Both the position numbers and the translations under genes were made by a program. A stretch of 64,000 bases of DNA from CAVVIG01 sp050249955 (GTDB taxonomy: Bacteria; Acidobacteriota; Vicinamibacteria; Vicinamibacterales; CAVVIG01). This document shows, piece after piece, positions 14,901-26,258 of this stretch. Location of the stretch: assembly GCA_050249955.1 (NCBI GenBank), contig JBFWPN010000004.1:124001-188000 (forward strand), given 5' to 3'. Each line of letters opens with the position of its first letter. Positions within the stretch are counted from its first letter, which is position 1. The notes beneath the pieces are model-generated. The model ran no database searches. It saw nothing but the letters and a program-made list of their open reading frames with translations, and was not told where the DNA came from.

Positions 14901-16565
14901 GTTGGCGACTCGTTCCCGGGCGCGGTGACCGGCGTGATCGACTACAGCTTCAACAACCCGAAACTGCAGGTCATCTCGCTGCCCAGCCTCGCACCTGGTG
15001 GCCTGACCCCTGAAGTGACGACCCCAGCCACGGCAACGCAGCTTGCGGTGGCCACGTTCAACGTGGAGAACCTGGCGCCCTCCGACCCGCCGGCCAAGTT
15101 CGCGGCGCTCGGTGCCATGGTCGTCCAGAACCTGCAGTCGCCTGACGTCCTGGCCATCGAGGAGATCCAGGACAACAACGGCACCACCAACAACGGCACC
15201 GTGGACGCGTCCACCACCTGGAGCCTGCTGATCGCCGCGATCCAGTCCGCAGGCGGCCCGCTCTATGACTATCGCCAGATCGATCCGCTGAACGGCGCGG
15301 ACGGCGGCGCGCCAGGCGGCAACATCCGCCAGGGCTTCCTCTTCCGGACGGACCGCGGCGTGGCCTTCGTGGATCGGCCGGGCGCCACCTCCGCCACGGC
15401 GAACGCCGTGGTCGGCAGCGGGGCATCCACGCAGCTGCAGTACAGCCCGGGTCGTATCGACCCGACCAACCCCGCGTTCAGCGCCAGCCGCAAGCCGCTG
15501 GCCGGTGAGTTCACGTTCCGGGGGCAGCGATTCTTCGTGATTGCGAACCACTTCAACTCGAAGGGCGGAGACGACCCGCTCTACGGCTTCACGCAGCCGC
15601 CGGTGCTCGTGACGGAGACGCAGCGGCAGCAGCAGGCCACGGTGCTCGCCGGCTTCGTGGGCCAGCTGCTCGCGGCAGACCCGTCGGCCAACATCGTTGT
15701 CCTGGGCGACCTCAACGACTTCGAGTTCTCGGCACCGATGAGCACCCTGAAGAGCGTCGGGCTGCACGTGCTGATGGAGACCCTCCCGCAGGAGGAGCGT
15801 TACAGCTACGTGTTCGAGGGCAACTCGCAGGGGCTCGACCACATCCTGGTCAGCGGCGGCATCTTCGGCGGCCGACCGTTCAGCTATGACGTGGTACACA
15901 CAAACGCGGAGTTCGCAGCGCAGATCAGCGACCACGATCCGCAGGTCGTCCTGATTACCGTCAACGCGGCGCCCACCGCTTCGGCCGGCGGTCCCTACAC
16001 GGTCGTGGAGGGCGGTGCGGTGACGCTCAGTGCCACCGGGTCAGATCCCGATGGTGACGCGCTCGCGTATGCGTGGGACCTCGACGGCGACGGGTCGTTC
16101 GAGACGACCGGCCAGTCGGTGACGTTCTCGGCGGCGACCCTCACGGCACCCGGCACGCGCACGGTGCAGGTTCGCGTGAGTGATGTTGCAGGAGCGGCGT
16201 CTATCGCAACCGCCACGGTCGACATCACCTACAACTTCACCGGCTTCTACCAGCCGATCGATCCCCTGCCCGTAGCCAATCGCATGACCGCGGGCCAGGC
16301 GGTGCCGGTCCGCTTCAGCCTCGGTGGCGACCGTGGCACGCAGGTGCTGTCGTCCGTCTCGTCTGTCCCGGTCGCCTGTCCGGCGGGCCCATCGGATGTC
16401 GTCGAGAACCTGTCCACCGCCCCGCGGAGCAACCTGATCCTCGAAGGCGGGTTCTACATCTACATCTGGAAGACCGACAAGGCATGGGAGGGGCAGTGCC
16501 GGTTGCTCACCCTCACGACGAACGACAACGTGTCGCACGAGGCGCTGTTCATCTTCAGGCGCTGA
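11949..16565 (+). CDS. Giant secreted multidomain endonuclease/exonuclease/phosphatase (ExeM/NucH-like)
   Basis: A 1538-residue protein. The ATG follows GGGGG; the frame upstream lacks a signal. Order by rough residue: signal/anchor 1-50; repeated Ig-like units to about 325, with the recurring phrase F-x-P-G/F-E-x-V; lamin-tail domain 330-525 (NFVISQVYGGGGNSGA); Calx-beta 533-645 (SINDVSTLEGASG); Big_5-like 647-760; an OB-like segment; the EEP nuclease 1030-1337; PKD 1340-1427; and a C-terminal cap. Catalytic EEP motifs are visible as ATFNVENL, EEIQDNNG, NHFNSKGG, LGDLNDF and SDHDPQV. It should degrade extracellular DNA or phosphoesters and may supply phosphate or nucleotides. Confidence 0.87.
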   Translation: MSLFGPHARRQSPRVSRTLASRVTWLAGSLVLAGLASSFLVSANGAASLTPEQSAYAGGDEVMFSAQGFAPFEAVTLRVVHDDGTAEPGMGHEPFTVAADATGSLTDYWTLNPADASGRRFEIHATAASGTSAVGTFERAPRVDPSTRRVVFGRPLTVVGRDFQPGETVTVQVTHDDGTSGPGLGLEPIDAVAEADGTFSLSWTGSVSDAGGPRLTLSATGSVSGAVASIPLRRAGVASTDKADYMPAETAAIHGAGFQPGEVVEVQVVHLTGTPDGNGHTPFFVNADASGAVATNWYVDPDDSLGARFLLTAKGLSSGILADWTFTDAGSANFVISQVYGGGGNSGATFTNDFVQVFNRGASAASLNGLSIQYASATGTGNFGANSGQLTVLPNVTLQPGQYYLVKEASGGSVGTAFTADFTPASLINMSASAGKVALVSSTSSLGCNGGSTPCSATQLASIVDLVGFGNANFSETAAAPTLSATTAATRGGAGCTDTDDNSADFTATTLNASVAPLTSASALNACATGTPTLSINDVSTLEGASGTSTLTFTVSLTAPAGPGGVSFDIATADDTATAPGDYTATSLTGQTIPAGSSTYTFDVTILGDTVTEPDETFFVNVTNVTGAAAGDTQGQGLIQTDDVVDAAPAVLTFSPADGASNIPLNGNITVTFTEAVDVTPSSFSLSCSVSGTHAFALSGGPASYTLNPSADFVFGETCTVGVVGALVSDADSNDPPDTMAADAAASFGTPVPVGIHTIQGGGHLSPFNNQTVTTTQAVVTALRTVTGTRGYYVQDLSPDADDATSEGLFVFTGSTSNPASLVSVGDIVQVTGRVSEFRAGGASSRGLTITELIAPFTLYKLSSGNALPAPVVLGNGGRVIPTSVIEDDAANVETSGTFDPDQDGIDFWESLEGMLVTVNDPVVVGPTSDFTSNREIPVLADHGAAAAIRTARGGIVIRPTDFNPERIILNDLITNGATMPAADVGDSFPGAVTGVIDYSFNNPKLQVISLPSLAPGGLTPEVTTPATATQLAVATFNVENLAPSDPPAKFAALGAMVVQNLQSPDVLAIEEIQDNNGTTNNGTVDASTTWSLLIAAIQSAGGPLYDYRQIDPLNGADGGAPGGNIRQGFLFRTDRGVAFVDRPGATSATANAVVGSGASTQLQYSPGRIDPTNPAFSASRKPLAGEFTFRGQRFFVIANHFNSKGGDDPLYGFTQPPVLVTETQRQQQATVLAGFVGQLLAADPSANIVVLGDLNDFEFSAPMSTLKSVGLHVLMETLPQEERYSYVFEGNSQGLDHILVSGGIFGGRPFSYDVVHTNAEFAAQISDHDPQVVLITVNAAPTASAGGPYTVVEGGAVTLSATGSDPDGDALAYAWDLDGDGSFETTGQSVTFSAATLTAPGTRTVQVRVSDVAGAASIATATVDITYNFTGFYQPIDPLPVANRMTAGQAVPVRFSLGGDRGTQVLSSVSSVPVACPAGPSDVVENLSTAPRSNLILEGGFYIYIWKTDKAWEGQCRLLTLTTNDNVSHEALFIFRR

Positions 16566-16576
16566 CGCTCCCCCCT

Positions 16577-16616
16577 GAGCCGGCTGCCTCACCGCTCTGG
16601 TGTGGCGGCCGGCCTC
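16577..16616. terminator. Hairpin between nuclease and hybrid kinase genes
   Basis: CCGGCTGCC pairs with GGCGGCCGG (one G-U) around an inner CACC/GGTG stem with loop GCTCT. Convergent junction, no T tract. Confidence 0.5.
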
Positions 16617-16652
16617 CCCTGGGGAGCGCGTGTCGCTGTCCGCCCGGGCCGG

Positions 16653-19010
<2,358 letters not shown>

Positions 19011-19066
19011 GGCCTGGGGGAGGCCATTCTTTGGCTCAGCGGCGCGATTGCGAGCTCAGCAGTTCG

Positions 19067-21373
19067 TCAGAAGCGCAGCAGCCGCGTGGCCTTCACGGCA
19101 AACGAACGGTTCTGGAGCCCGCGCCCGCCAACCGTGGTGTCGCGCCCGTCACTGTAGACGACGAACAGTTCGCTCCCCGGCGGGTACTCCCACCGCAGCC
19201 GGATGCTCGAGGTGAGCGTGCGGGCGTCCATGTTGAACTGCACGAGGCTGCTGACGAACAGGCGTGTCGTCGGGGTATAGGTGAAGCGGTTCGCGATCAG
19301 TCGCGCGTTGAAGTCGCCGTAGGGCAGCCGTACCCACGCGAGCGAGATGCTCGGCTCCATCGCGAACTGCGGCAGGAACGCGACGCGGCCGGAGTACGAC
19401 GCCTCGTTGCGCGTGCCGTCGTAGAACGCACCCGTCGAGAAGCCCAGACGCCCCGCAAGGGAGCGGTTGTTGGCCAGCGAATACGAGGTTGCGACGGTGC
19501 GCTGGTCGTAGCCAGCCTGTGGCACGGTCACACCGGGCGCGATGCGGAAATTCGACGGGAGCAGCTCATACTCGTGCACGTACTGGACCGACGCGGTGTC
19601 GCCGCTGTGGAACTCGATCCGGAAGGTGCCGTCGATGCTGCGGTTCTGCACCATCGTCATCCGGGCATCGGTGTCGTAGGTGAAGGTGCCGAGCCAGGTG
19701 AGCTGGCGCATGTAGCGGTTGCGCCGAAGCCGCGGGCTGAAGCGCAGGGTGCCCGTGTTCCGACGGACGTTGTCGCGCCGGGCGTAGCCTACTTCGGGCG
19801 CGAAGTTCGCGCCGACGAGCAGGTGCTCCAGGCCGATGCCGTAGCGATCACCCGCGAAGTCGAACCGTGCGCGGTAGCTCTCGGCCTGGGCCGCCTGCCC
19901 CTGGACGTCGGTCCGTGCGTAGTAGCCGAGGAGCGTGTTGTTCTGCGAGAGGCGCAGGCTGGCGTCGGCCCCCAGCAGCAGGCTTCGGGTCCCGGAGGCC
20001 CCTGGTGCGCGCGCCGTGGCGATCATGCCGATGTTGCTGCGCCGCAGCATGTCGCGCCGGATGCGGAGGGCCGTGAAGTTGGTCGGATCCACGTCGGGCG
20101 ATTCCCGCCTCGCCGTCTCGATGTTCAGCGCGGCGATGTCGTAACGGCCGGCCTTGCCGGTGACCCGCGCACCGCCCAGCACCGGCACGGTGCGCCCCTG
20201 GTTCAGGCCGATCTGCCGGCTGAAGAACATGATCGGCACGTCGTCGGAGTCGCCCCCGCTACCGCGGCCGGCGAGGCTGCGACCGCCGAAGGCGAAGATC
20301 CCCTGGCCTTCGAGGAAGAAGTCGCGCTTCTCGGGAAAGAGGAGGTTGAAGCGGGTGAGGTTCACCTGCTGGAGGTCCTCCTCGACCTGTGCGAAGTCGG
20401 TGTTCACCGTGATGTCGGCGATGAGGCTGCGCGAGAGGCCGTACTTGATGTCGATGCCGACGTTGCCCGTGCCGTCGTTGCGGAACGGCTGCGCCGTGGT
20501 CAGGTCGGTCGTCGAGGAGCCGATGGCGTACGGCTTGAACTCCAGGTTCCGTGTGCGGCTCGGGATGCTGAGCCCTACCAGCGTGGCCGCCATCTGCATC
20601 TGGGCCAGGCCAGGGCCGCCGAACGCCGCCGGCATCGGCGTCACCCCGGCATACTCGTTCTTCCAGCGGATGACCCGGCGGAAGTTGATGCCCCAGATCT
20701 GGGGGCCGGCCTCGCGGAACCGCAGTGACTTGAACGGGATCCGCATCTCGGTGGACCAGCCCCCGTCGATGCGCGTCGACCGTACGTTCCATACGGCATT
20801 CCAGCTCTCGATGTACTGTCCGTCGGCAATGGCCTGCTCACGCATGCCGCCGAGCGGGTTCGTCTGGAAGAGTACGCCGTTCCGGTGGTCGTAGAAGGTG
20901 TCCAGCACCAGGGTCATGCTGTCGCCGCCGTTGAAGATGTTCACGCTGTCGTGACGCATCTCGTTCGCGACGATCCGTTCGGGCTGACTGTCGAGCATCC
21001 GCGCGCAGAAGTACAGGCTCTCGTCGTCGAAGAGGATCCAGGCCTGGGTCCGCTCCGTCGCAGGCGCCCCTTCGCGGGGCACCTGCTGCTCGAAGTGTTC
21101 GATCGCGGGGGTCTCCTGGTAGATCGGCTCGTCCAGGCGTCCGTCGAGCTGCAGGGGGCGATCGACCCTGACCGCCCGGAGCGTCACCTTGCCCCGGGCA
21201 TCCCTCGACTCGACCGCCGGGGGCACCGGAGCCGGTGCGCTGTCGAACGACCGACCGCCGGTCGACGCATCCGATGCTGCCCGGGGCGCTTCCTGCGCAT
21301 GGAGCCGTGCTCCCGGCAGGGCCAGTACGGCAGTCAGGGCGAGGGACGCGACCAACCTGGAGCGTGACAGCAC
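19067..21373 (-). CDS. CBM9-like/DUF5916 outer-membrane barrel protein
   Basis: A 768-residue protein starting at GTG, with a signal peptide ending at LHAQ. A CBM9-like beta-sandwich occupies about 60-250 (LDGRLDEPIYQ, then WILFDDESLYF). The rest is a DUF5916 beta-barrel marked by VNTDFAQVEEDLQQVNLTRF and FPEKRDFFLEGQGIF. The final residue is Phe, as expected for outer-membrane insertion. TAGAGT lies 6 nt before the GTG, giving a leaderless start. A second family member is encoded at 34790-37060 on the other strand. These proteins are frequent in Acidobacteria and Bacteroidetes; their substrate is not established, though glycan or peptide uptake is often assumed. Confidence 0.85.
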   Translation of the reverse strand: MLSRSRLVASLALTAVLALPGARLHAQEAPRAASDASTGGRSFDSAPAPVPPAVESRDARGKVTLRAVRVDRPLQLDGRLDEPIYQETPAIEHFEQQVPREGAPATERTQAWILFDDESLYFCARMLDSQPERIVANEMRHDSVNIFNGGDSMTLVLDTFYDHRNGVLFQTNPLGGMREQAIADGQYIESWNAVWNVRSTRIDGGWSTEMRIPFKSLRFREAGPQIWGINFRRVIRWKNEYAGVTPMPAAFGGPGLAQMQMAATLVGLSIPSRTRNLEFKPYAIGSSTTDLTTAQPFRNDGTGNVGIDIKYGLSRSLIADITVNTDFAQVEEDLQQVNLTRFNLLFPEKRDFFLEGQGIFAFGGRSLAGRGSGGDSDDVPIMFFSRQIGLNQGRTVPVLGGARVTGKAGRYDIAALNIETARRESPDVDPTNFTALRIRRDMLRRSNIGMIATARAPGASGTRSLLLGADASLRLSQNNTLLGYYARTDVQGQAAQAESYRARFDFAGDRYGIGLEHLLVGANFAPEVGYARRDNVRRNTGTLRFSPRLRRNRYMRQLTWLGTFTYDTDARMTMVQNRSIDGTFRIEFHSGDTASVQYVHEYELLPSNFRIAPGVTVPQAGYDQRTVATSYSLANNRSLAGRLGFSTGAFYDGTRNEASYSGRVAFLPQFAMEPSISLAWVRLPYGDFNARLIANRFTYTPTTRLFVSSLVQFNMDARTLTSSIRLRWEYPPGSELFVVYSDGRDTTVGGRGLQNRSFAVKATRLLRF

Positions 21374-21379
21374 GCGTCA

Positions 21380-21385
21380 ACTCTA
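21380..21385 (-). promoter_or_regulatory. -10-like TAGAGT of the DUF5916 gene
   Basis: TAGAGT on the minus strand ends 6 nt before the GTG at 21373; leaderless layout. Confidence 0.4.
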
Positions 21386-21495
21386 CGCGAAGTCGCGTAC
21401 CGTTCTCGCCGGGTAGTCCTGCCTCCATGAACGGGGCGGAGAGGGCCGGGGAACGGTGCGGCAGGTCGCGCGGGCGAGCCCCGGCGCGGTGACGG

Positions 21496-23256
21496 TCAGC
21501 TGGCCCGGTGATGGTGCAGCAGCAGGTCCAGCGCGTCGTGCATCGAGCCGGCGCGGGTCAGGCCGCCCGCGTTGATGAAGAAGATCTCGTCGGCGTTCTC
21601 GATGGTGTTCAGCCGGTGCGCGATGATCACCCGGGTCGTCGTCGGCGGGAGCGAGGCGAGCACCTGCTCGAGCTGCTGCTCGGTCACGGTGTCGATGTTC
21701 GCCGTGGCCTCGTCCAGGATCAGGATCTCCGGATCGCGCAGCACGGCGCGGATGAACGCCACGAGCTGCTTCTGCCCGAGCGACACCCCCTCGCCGCCAG
21801 CCACGATGCGGGTGGCCAGCCCCTGTTCGAAGCGTGCCAGCAGGCCGTCCAGGCTGCGCCGGGCCAGCAGGTCGGAGAGCGCCTCGTCGCTCAGGTCGCG
21901 GAGCCGCTCGTTGCCGTACACGATGTTGTCGCGCACGGTCCCGGTGAAGAGGAAGGGTTCCTGGAGGATGAACCCGATCCGCTGGGCGCGCTCCGCCGGC
22001 GTGAAGGTCCGGATGTCGCGACCGTCGAGCAGCACCCGTCCCTCGTCCGGGTCGTAGAGGCGCGCCATCAGCGAGGCGGTTGTCGTCTTGCCGCCGCCCG
22101 TCGGGCCGACCAGGGCGTAGGTCTTGCCGTGTTGCAGCACGAAGCTCGCCTCGCGGAGGATGGGGCGGTCCTTGTCGTAGCCGAACGTGACCTGGTCGAA
22201 GGCGAGCACCGAGTCGTCCACCGCCGCCGCGGGCGGCAGCTGTGGGAGGTTCGACTCGAGCGCCAGCACGCCGGAGATGCGGTCGAAGCTCGCCATGGCC
22301 AGCTGGAACGACGTCCAGATCGCGGCGATCTGACGCAGCGGCATGTAGAAGCTGTTCACGTACAGCAGGAACCCGATCAGCAGCCCGAGCGAGAAGCGCC
22401 CCTGCTGAATCAGGTAGAAGCCGTAGCCGGCCACCACGACCTGCGCGATGTTCATGGCAAGGCCGTAGAGCGGGATGAAGAAGGTGTTCAGCAGGCCCGA
22501 CCGGATCGACGCCTCGTAGTTCCGCGTGTTGGCCGCCTCGAACTGCGCCTGGAAGTAGTCGACGCGGTTGAAGGCCACGATGACCCGGAAGTTGCTCATG
22601 CTCTCCTGGATCTCGCCCGAGAGCGCGCCGAGCGCCTGGAGGCTGGCCGCGTTGCGGGCCTTGACGACCGGGCCGGTGGCGCGGGTCACCAGGAACACCG
22701 CGGCGGCGGGCGCCAGCGCCGCGAGGCCGAGCCGCACGTCGAGCGACAGCATCAGCAGCGCCGCGCCGGCCATCAGGAACAGGTTGGCGGCAAACTGGAC
22801 GATCATCTGGGAGAAGAAGACGTTCAGCTTGTCCGTGTCGTTGTTGATGCGGGAGATGAGATCCCCGGCCTTGTTCTGGTTGAAGAAGTCGAGCGGCAGT
22901 GCCTGCAGCTTGGTGAAGATGGCATTCCGCAGGTTGAACAGGATGCGGCGGCCGACGAGCCCCATCTGCTGCGTCTGCACGTAGGTGGCCGCCAGCCCGG
23001 CCAGGTAGACCAGCAGCAGGATGGCCGCGGATTGCAGCACCCCGGGGAAGTGGCCGTCGCGGATGGCGCCGTCGACCGTGCGCCCGACCAGGAACGGCGC
23101 GGCCGTGGACGCGCCGGAGGCCACGATCGTGGCGAGGAACGCGAGCCCGAGGCTGCGCTGCTGGCCTGCCAGCACCGGCGCGAGCCGCCGCACGGCGCTG
23201 GCGATCGAGACATTCGCCTCGCCCGGCTGGCCGCTGCTAAGCCTGTACGGATTCAT
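21496..23256 (-). CDS. ABC exporter half-transporter, subunit with catalytic Glu but degenerate signature
   Basis: A 586-residue protein with six membrane helices (type IV exporter fold) and a C-terminal nucleotide-binding domain. Walker A is GPTGGGKT, Walker B ends in LILDEATANID with the catalytic Glu, and the switch is IIAHRL with its His. The signature motif is altered to VSLGQKQ instead of LSGGQ. It overlaps the upstream half-transporter gene by 20 bases. Together they should form a heterodimer in which this subunit supplies the working Walker site and the defective signature. Drug, lipid or peptide export is possible; no substrate clue is present. Confidence 0.9.
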   Translation of the reverse strand: MNPYRLSSGQPGEANVSIASAVRRLAPVLAGQQRSLGLAFLATIVASGASTAAPFLVGRTVDGAIRDGHFPGVLQSAAILLLVYLAGLAATYVQTQQMGLVGRRILFNLRNAIFTKLQALPLDFFNQNKAGDLISRINNDTDKLNVFFSQMIVQFAANLFLMAGAALLMLSLDVRLGLAALAPAAAVFLVTRATGPVVKARNAASLQALGALSGEIQESMSNFRVIVAFNRVDYFQAQFEAANTRNYEASIRSGLLNTFFIPLYGLAMNIAQVVVAGYGFYLIQQGRFSLGLLIGFLLYVNSFYMPLRQIAAIWTSFQLAMASFDRISGVLALESNLPQLPPAAAVDDSVLAFDQVTFGYDKDRPILREASFVLQHGKTYALVGPTGGGKTTTASLMARLYDPDEGRVLLDGRDIRTFTPAERAQRIGFILQEPFLFTGTVRDNIVYGNERLRDLSDEALSDLLARRSLDGLLARFEQGLATRIVAGGEGVSLGQKQLVAFIRAVLRDPEILILDEATANIDTVTEQQLEQVLASLPPTTTRVIIAHRLNTIENADEIFFINAGGLTRAGSMHDALDLLLHHHRAS

Positions 23257-24967
23257 AGTGCTGCGTGCTCCGCTGCGAGTCGTAGATCTGGACGTACTCC
23301 GGGCAGGTGTCGAGCAGTTCCGTGTGCGTGCCGGCGGCGAGGACCTCGCCCTCCATCAGGACGACGATCTGGTCGTAGTCCTCGACCGGCGCAATCTTCT
23401 GCGTGACCGACAGGAGCGTCAGCCCGGGATAGTTCGCCTGCAGGTTGGCCAGGATCCGCTGCTCGGTGGCGGTATCCACCCGTGCGGTGAAGTCGTCCAG
23501 CAGGAGCACCCTCGGGTCGAGCGCCAGGGCGCGGGCGAGCATGATCCGCTGCTTCTGCCCGCCCGACAGGCTTGTGCCGCGCTCGGACACGACCGTGTCG
23601 AGTCCCTGCGGCAGGGTGCCGATGAAGTCGCGGAGCTCCGCCGTGTCGATCGCCTTCTGCAGGTCGGCGTCGCTGGCGGTGCGGCTGAAGCCGATGTTCT
23701 CGCGCAGCGTGAGGTTGAAGAGCGTGGCGTCCTGGAAGACGAACCCCACCTGTGCGTGCAGCGTGTCGCGTTCGTACTCGCTGATGGGGTGGCCGTCGTA
23801 CTCCACCCGGCCCGACGTCGGCTCGATGAGTCCGGTGAGCAGGTAGAGCAGCTGCGTCTTGCCGGCCGCGGTCGGCCCGATCACCGCCGTCCTGGTGCCG
23901 GCCTTCACTGAGAGCGAGACGCCACGCAGCGCCTGCTTCTCGCCGTAGGCGACGGTGACGTCGGCGAGCGTGATGTCGCCGCGCAGCGTGCCGGTCCGCG
24001 TGCCGATCCGCGCCGGGACCGGGGCGGCCAGGACGCGCGCAATCCGCCCGTACGAGGCGCCGGCCTGCGCCATGACGTTCCCCATGAACCCCATCAGGAT
24101 GACCGGGAAGACGAGGATGGCGAGGTAGCTGTTGAAGGCCGTGAACTCGCCGAGGCTCATCGCACCGGTAATCACGAACCGTCCGCCCAGCGTCAGGATC
24201 ATCAGGGTCGCCAGGTTCGTGCAGAACATGATGATCGGGATCAGGCTCGCGAACAGGCGCAGGATGCCGAGGCCGATGTCGCGCGCCTCGGTGTTGGCCG
24301 CCAGGAACTTGCGGTACTCCTCGTCGTGGGAGTTCACCAGCCGGATCAGGGCCGCACCGAGGATGCTCTCGTTGATGACCTTGTTCAGCCAGTCCACCGC
24401 CTGCTGCGCGCGGCCGAAGAGCGTGCGCACGCGACCCATCACCACGCGGAAGGTGACGGCGATGATCGGCAGCACCGCCAGCACCGCCAGTCCCAGCTGC
24501 CAGTTGATCGACAGCAGGAGCGCCGAGGCGCCGAGGATCAGCACGCCCGACGCCACCATCGAGCCGACCACCTGCGAGACGAACAGCTTCACCGCATCCA
24601 CGTCCGACGTCAGGTTGGTGAGCAGGGTGGCCGTCGTGGTCTTCTGGATGTAGGCCACGTCCTGCGCGGCCAGCTTCGCGACGACCCGCGTCCGGAGGTC
24701 TCGAGCGACACGCTCGGCAGCCACGGTCTGCGCCGCGTTCTGGAGCCAGGTGAGGACGAAGATGGCGACCGACGCGGCGACCAGCTCCGTGATGAGCGTG
24801 GCGGCGACGAGCTGCCCGGAGGCATAGGCATCCACGCCGCGGGCGATGAGCCGTGGCACCGCCAGGTTGAGGCCGTTGGCGGCAATGGTCAGCCCGACGA
24901 TCGCCGCCACCAGACCCCGGTAGGGTGCAAGCAGCGGAAACAGGCTCGGGCCACGCGTCTGGGACAC
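23237..24967 (-). CDS. ABC exporter half-transporter, subunit with canonical signature but no catalytic Glu
   Basis: A 576-residue protein of the same fold, encoded first in the operon from a GTG; GACACT lies 8 nt upstream. Walker A is GPTAAGKT and the signature is the canonical LSGGQKQR. The Walker B end reads LLLDDFTARVD, so the catalytic Glu is replaced by Asp. The switch position reads LLSVTQKI, with Gln replacing the His. These changes complement the partner encoded at 21496-23256, as in heterodimeric exporters such as TM287/288 and BmrCD. One ATP site would hydrolyse and the other would mainly hold nucleotide. Confidence 0.9.
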   Translation of the reverse strand: MSQTRGPSLFPLLAPYRGLVAAIVGLTIAANGLNLAVPRLIARGVDAYASGQLVAATLITELVAASVAIFVLTWLQNAAQTVAAERVARDLRTRVVAKLAAQDVAYIQKTTTATLLTNLTSDVDAVKLFVSQVVGSMVASGVLILGASALLLSINWQLGLAVLAVLPIIAVTFRVVMGRVRTLFGRAQQAVDWLNKVINESILGAALIRLVNSHDEEYRKFLAANTEARDIGLGILRLFASLIPIIMFCTNLATLMILTLGGRFVITGAMSLGEFTAFNSYLAILVFPVILMGFMGNVMAQAGASYGRIARVLAAPVPARIGTRTGTLRGDITLADVTVAYGEKQALRGVSLSVKAGTRTAVIGPTAAGKTQLLYLLTGLIEPTSGRVEYDGHPISEYERDTLHAQVGFVFQDATLFNLTLRENIGFSRTASDADLQKAIDTAELRDFIGTLPQGLDTVVSERGTSLSGGQKQRIMLARALALDPRVLLLDDFTARVDTATEQRILANLQANYPGLTLLSVTQKIAPVEDYDQIVVLMEGEVLAAGTHTELLDTCPEYVQIYDSQRSTQHYESVQA

Positions 24968-25032
24968 AGGTGGTTAGTGTCGCATGGGACCGTGTGGAAG
25001 TCGTTATGGCGCGGACGTCTGTCTGTGACGGC

Positions 25033-26136
25033 TCAACTGTTGCGGCCACGCGAGGCGACGGCCCAGGTGTCCACCACCCGCCCGTCGCGCACGACGGTGA
25101 GACGGTCGGCGAGGTTGACGACGACGCAACAGTGGTTGGGGACAATGCGTACGAGGTCGCCAACACGGGGACGAGGGCTGGTGGTCCAGGCCACGGCGTG
25201 ATGCTCCGAGAGAGAGCGGATCACGGCGTCCGGGTACTCGGCGATGGTGCCGAATCCGGGCAGCCAGACCGGTCGATCGGAGCCGAGCACCTTCGACCCG
25301 GCGTCCACCACGAACCGGCCATCTGCGTGCGAGGCGACCACGGTCGCGGCCACGACGAGCGCAACCGCATCGGGTGCTGCCGATCCGAGCGCCACCTGCT
25401 GGCAGTCCTGGAAGACGTAGGTGCCGGGGCGTTCGTCGGTGACCGGCGGGCGCGCGGACAGCCGGGCGGTGGGCGTGCTCCCGGCACTGAGCACCCGCAC
25501 GTCGAAGCCGGCCTCGGTGAGCAGGTGGCGGGCCTCCTCGAGCACGCGGACCTCGTCATCGGCTGCATCGTGCGGCGCATCGCAGGCGGCGTAGGCATGG
25601 CCGCCGAAGGTGAACGCACCGGCCACATCGAGCCCGGCACGGGCGGCCGCGTGCGCCACCGGCAACAGCGCGTCCGGTGTGACCCCGGTGCGGTGCAGCC
25701 CGGGGTCGATCTCGACCAGCACCGGGAGCGGCCGCGTGCTGCCACGCACGGCGGCGCCGAGTGCCGCTGCTCCCTCCGCCGACTCGACACCGGCCATGAA
25801 CGTGCAGCGGTCGTGCAGGTCGCGCACCCGCCGGGCCCGATCCGGACGTCCGGCCCAGAGGGGATAGGCCTGGAAGAGCGACGTGAAGCCCGCGTCGGCG
25901 AGCACCTCGGCCTCGCCGAGCGTGGCCACCGTCAGCCCGACCACGCCGGCATCCACCTGCCGGCGGATCACCTCCAGGCACTTCGAGGTCTTGGTGTGCG
26001 GCCGGAGGCCGACGCCGCGGTCACGCAGCAGGGCTGCCATCGCCGTGATGTTGGACTCGAGGACGTCGAGGTCGATGACCGCGACGGGCGTGTCGAGCGA
26101 CCCGGGCAGCACGATTCGCGGAGTGGGGACCGGCAC
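25033..26136 (-). CDS. D-threonine aldolase/D-serine dehydratase-like PLP enzyme
   Basis: A 367-residue protein of the fold-type III PLP family. The Schiff-base Lys is K49 in RPHTKTSK, the TIM-barrel half is alanine-racemase-like (VEIDPGLHRTGV, then AGSTPTARL), and the C-terminal half has the metal site PNHCCVV, where His and Cys bind the divalent metal. This supports D-threonine aldolase or D-serine dehydratase activity over racemase. Two GTG codons are adjacent; the second (26136) lies 6 nt after TAGGCT and fits the leaderless pattern, while the first would add one residue. It is divergent from the CBS gene. Exact D-amino acid substrate unknown. Confidence 0.85.
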   Translation of the reverse strand: MPVPTPRIVLPGSLDTPVAVIDLDVLESNITAMAALLRDRGVGLRPHTKTSKCLEVIRRQVDAGVVGLTVATLGEAEVLADAGFTSLFQAYPLWAGRPDRARRVRDLHDRCTFMAGVESAEGAAALGAAVRGSTRPLPVLVEIDPGLHRTGVTPDALLPVAHAAARAGLDVAGAFTFGGHAYAACDAPHDAADDEVRVLEEARHLLTEAGFDVRVLSAGSTPTARLSARPPVTDERPGTYVFQDCQQVALGSAAPDAVALVVAATVVASHADGRFVVDAGSKVLGSDRPVWLPGFGTIAEYPDAVIRSLSEHHAVAWTTSPRPRVGDLVRIVPNHCCVVVNLADRLTVVRDGRVVDTWAVASRGRNS

Positions 26137-26258
26137 CACGCCAGCCTACCTCAGGCCGGCCTGGACGGCTGTGCTTGCAGGGGCGGCGCCACGGGAGTAG
26201 CCTCGCTGGTCTCGTCCCACGCGTGGCGTCCCGTCGTCTCCCGAATCAGAGGTGTGAC

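Noticed and set aside
14244..15935. Minus-strand open frame opposite the nuclease gene
   Set aside because: Shadow of the EEP nuclease region; no recognisable motif.
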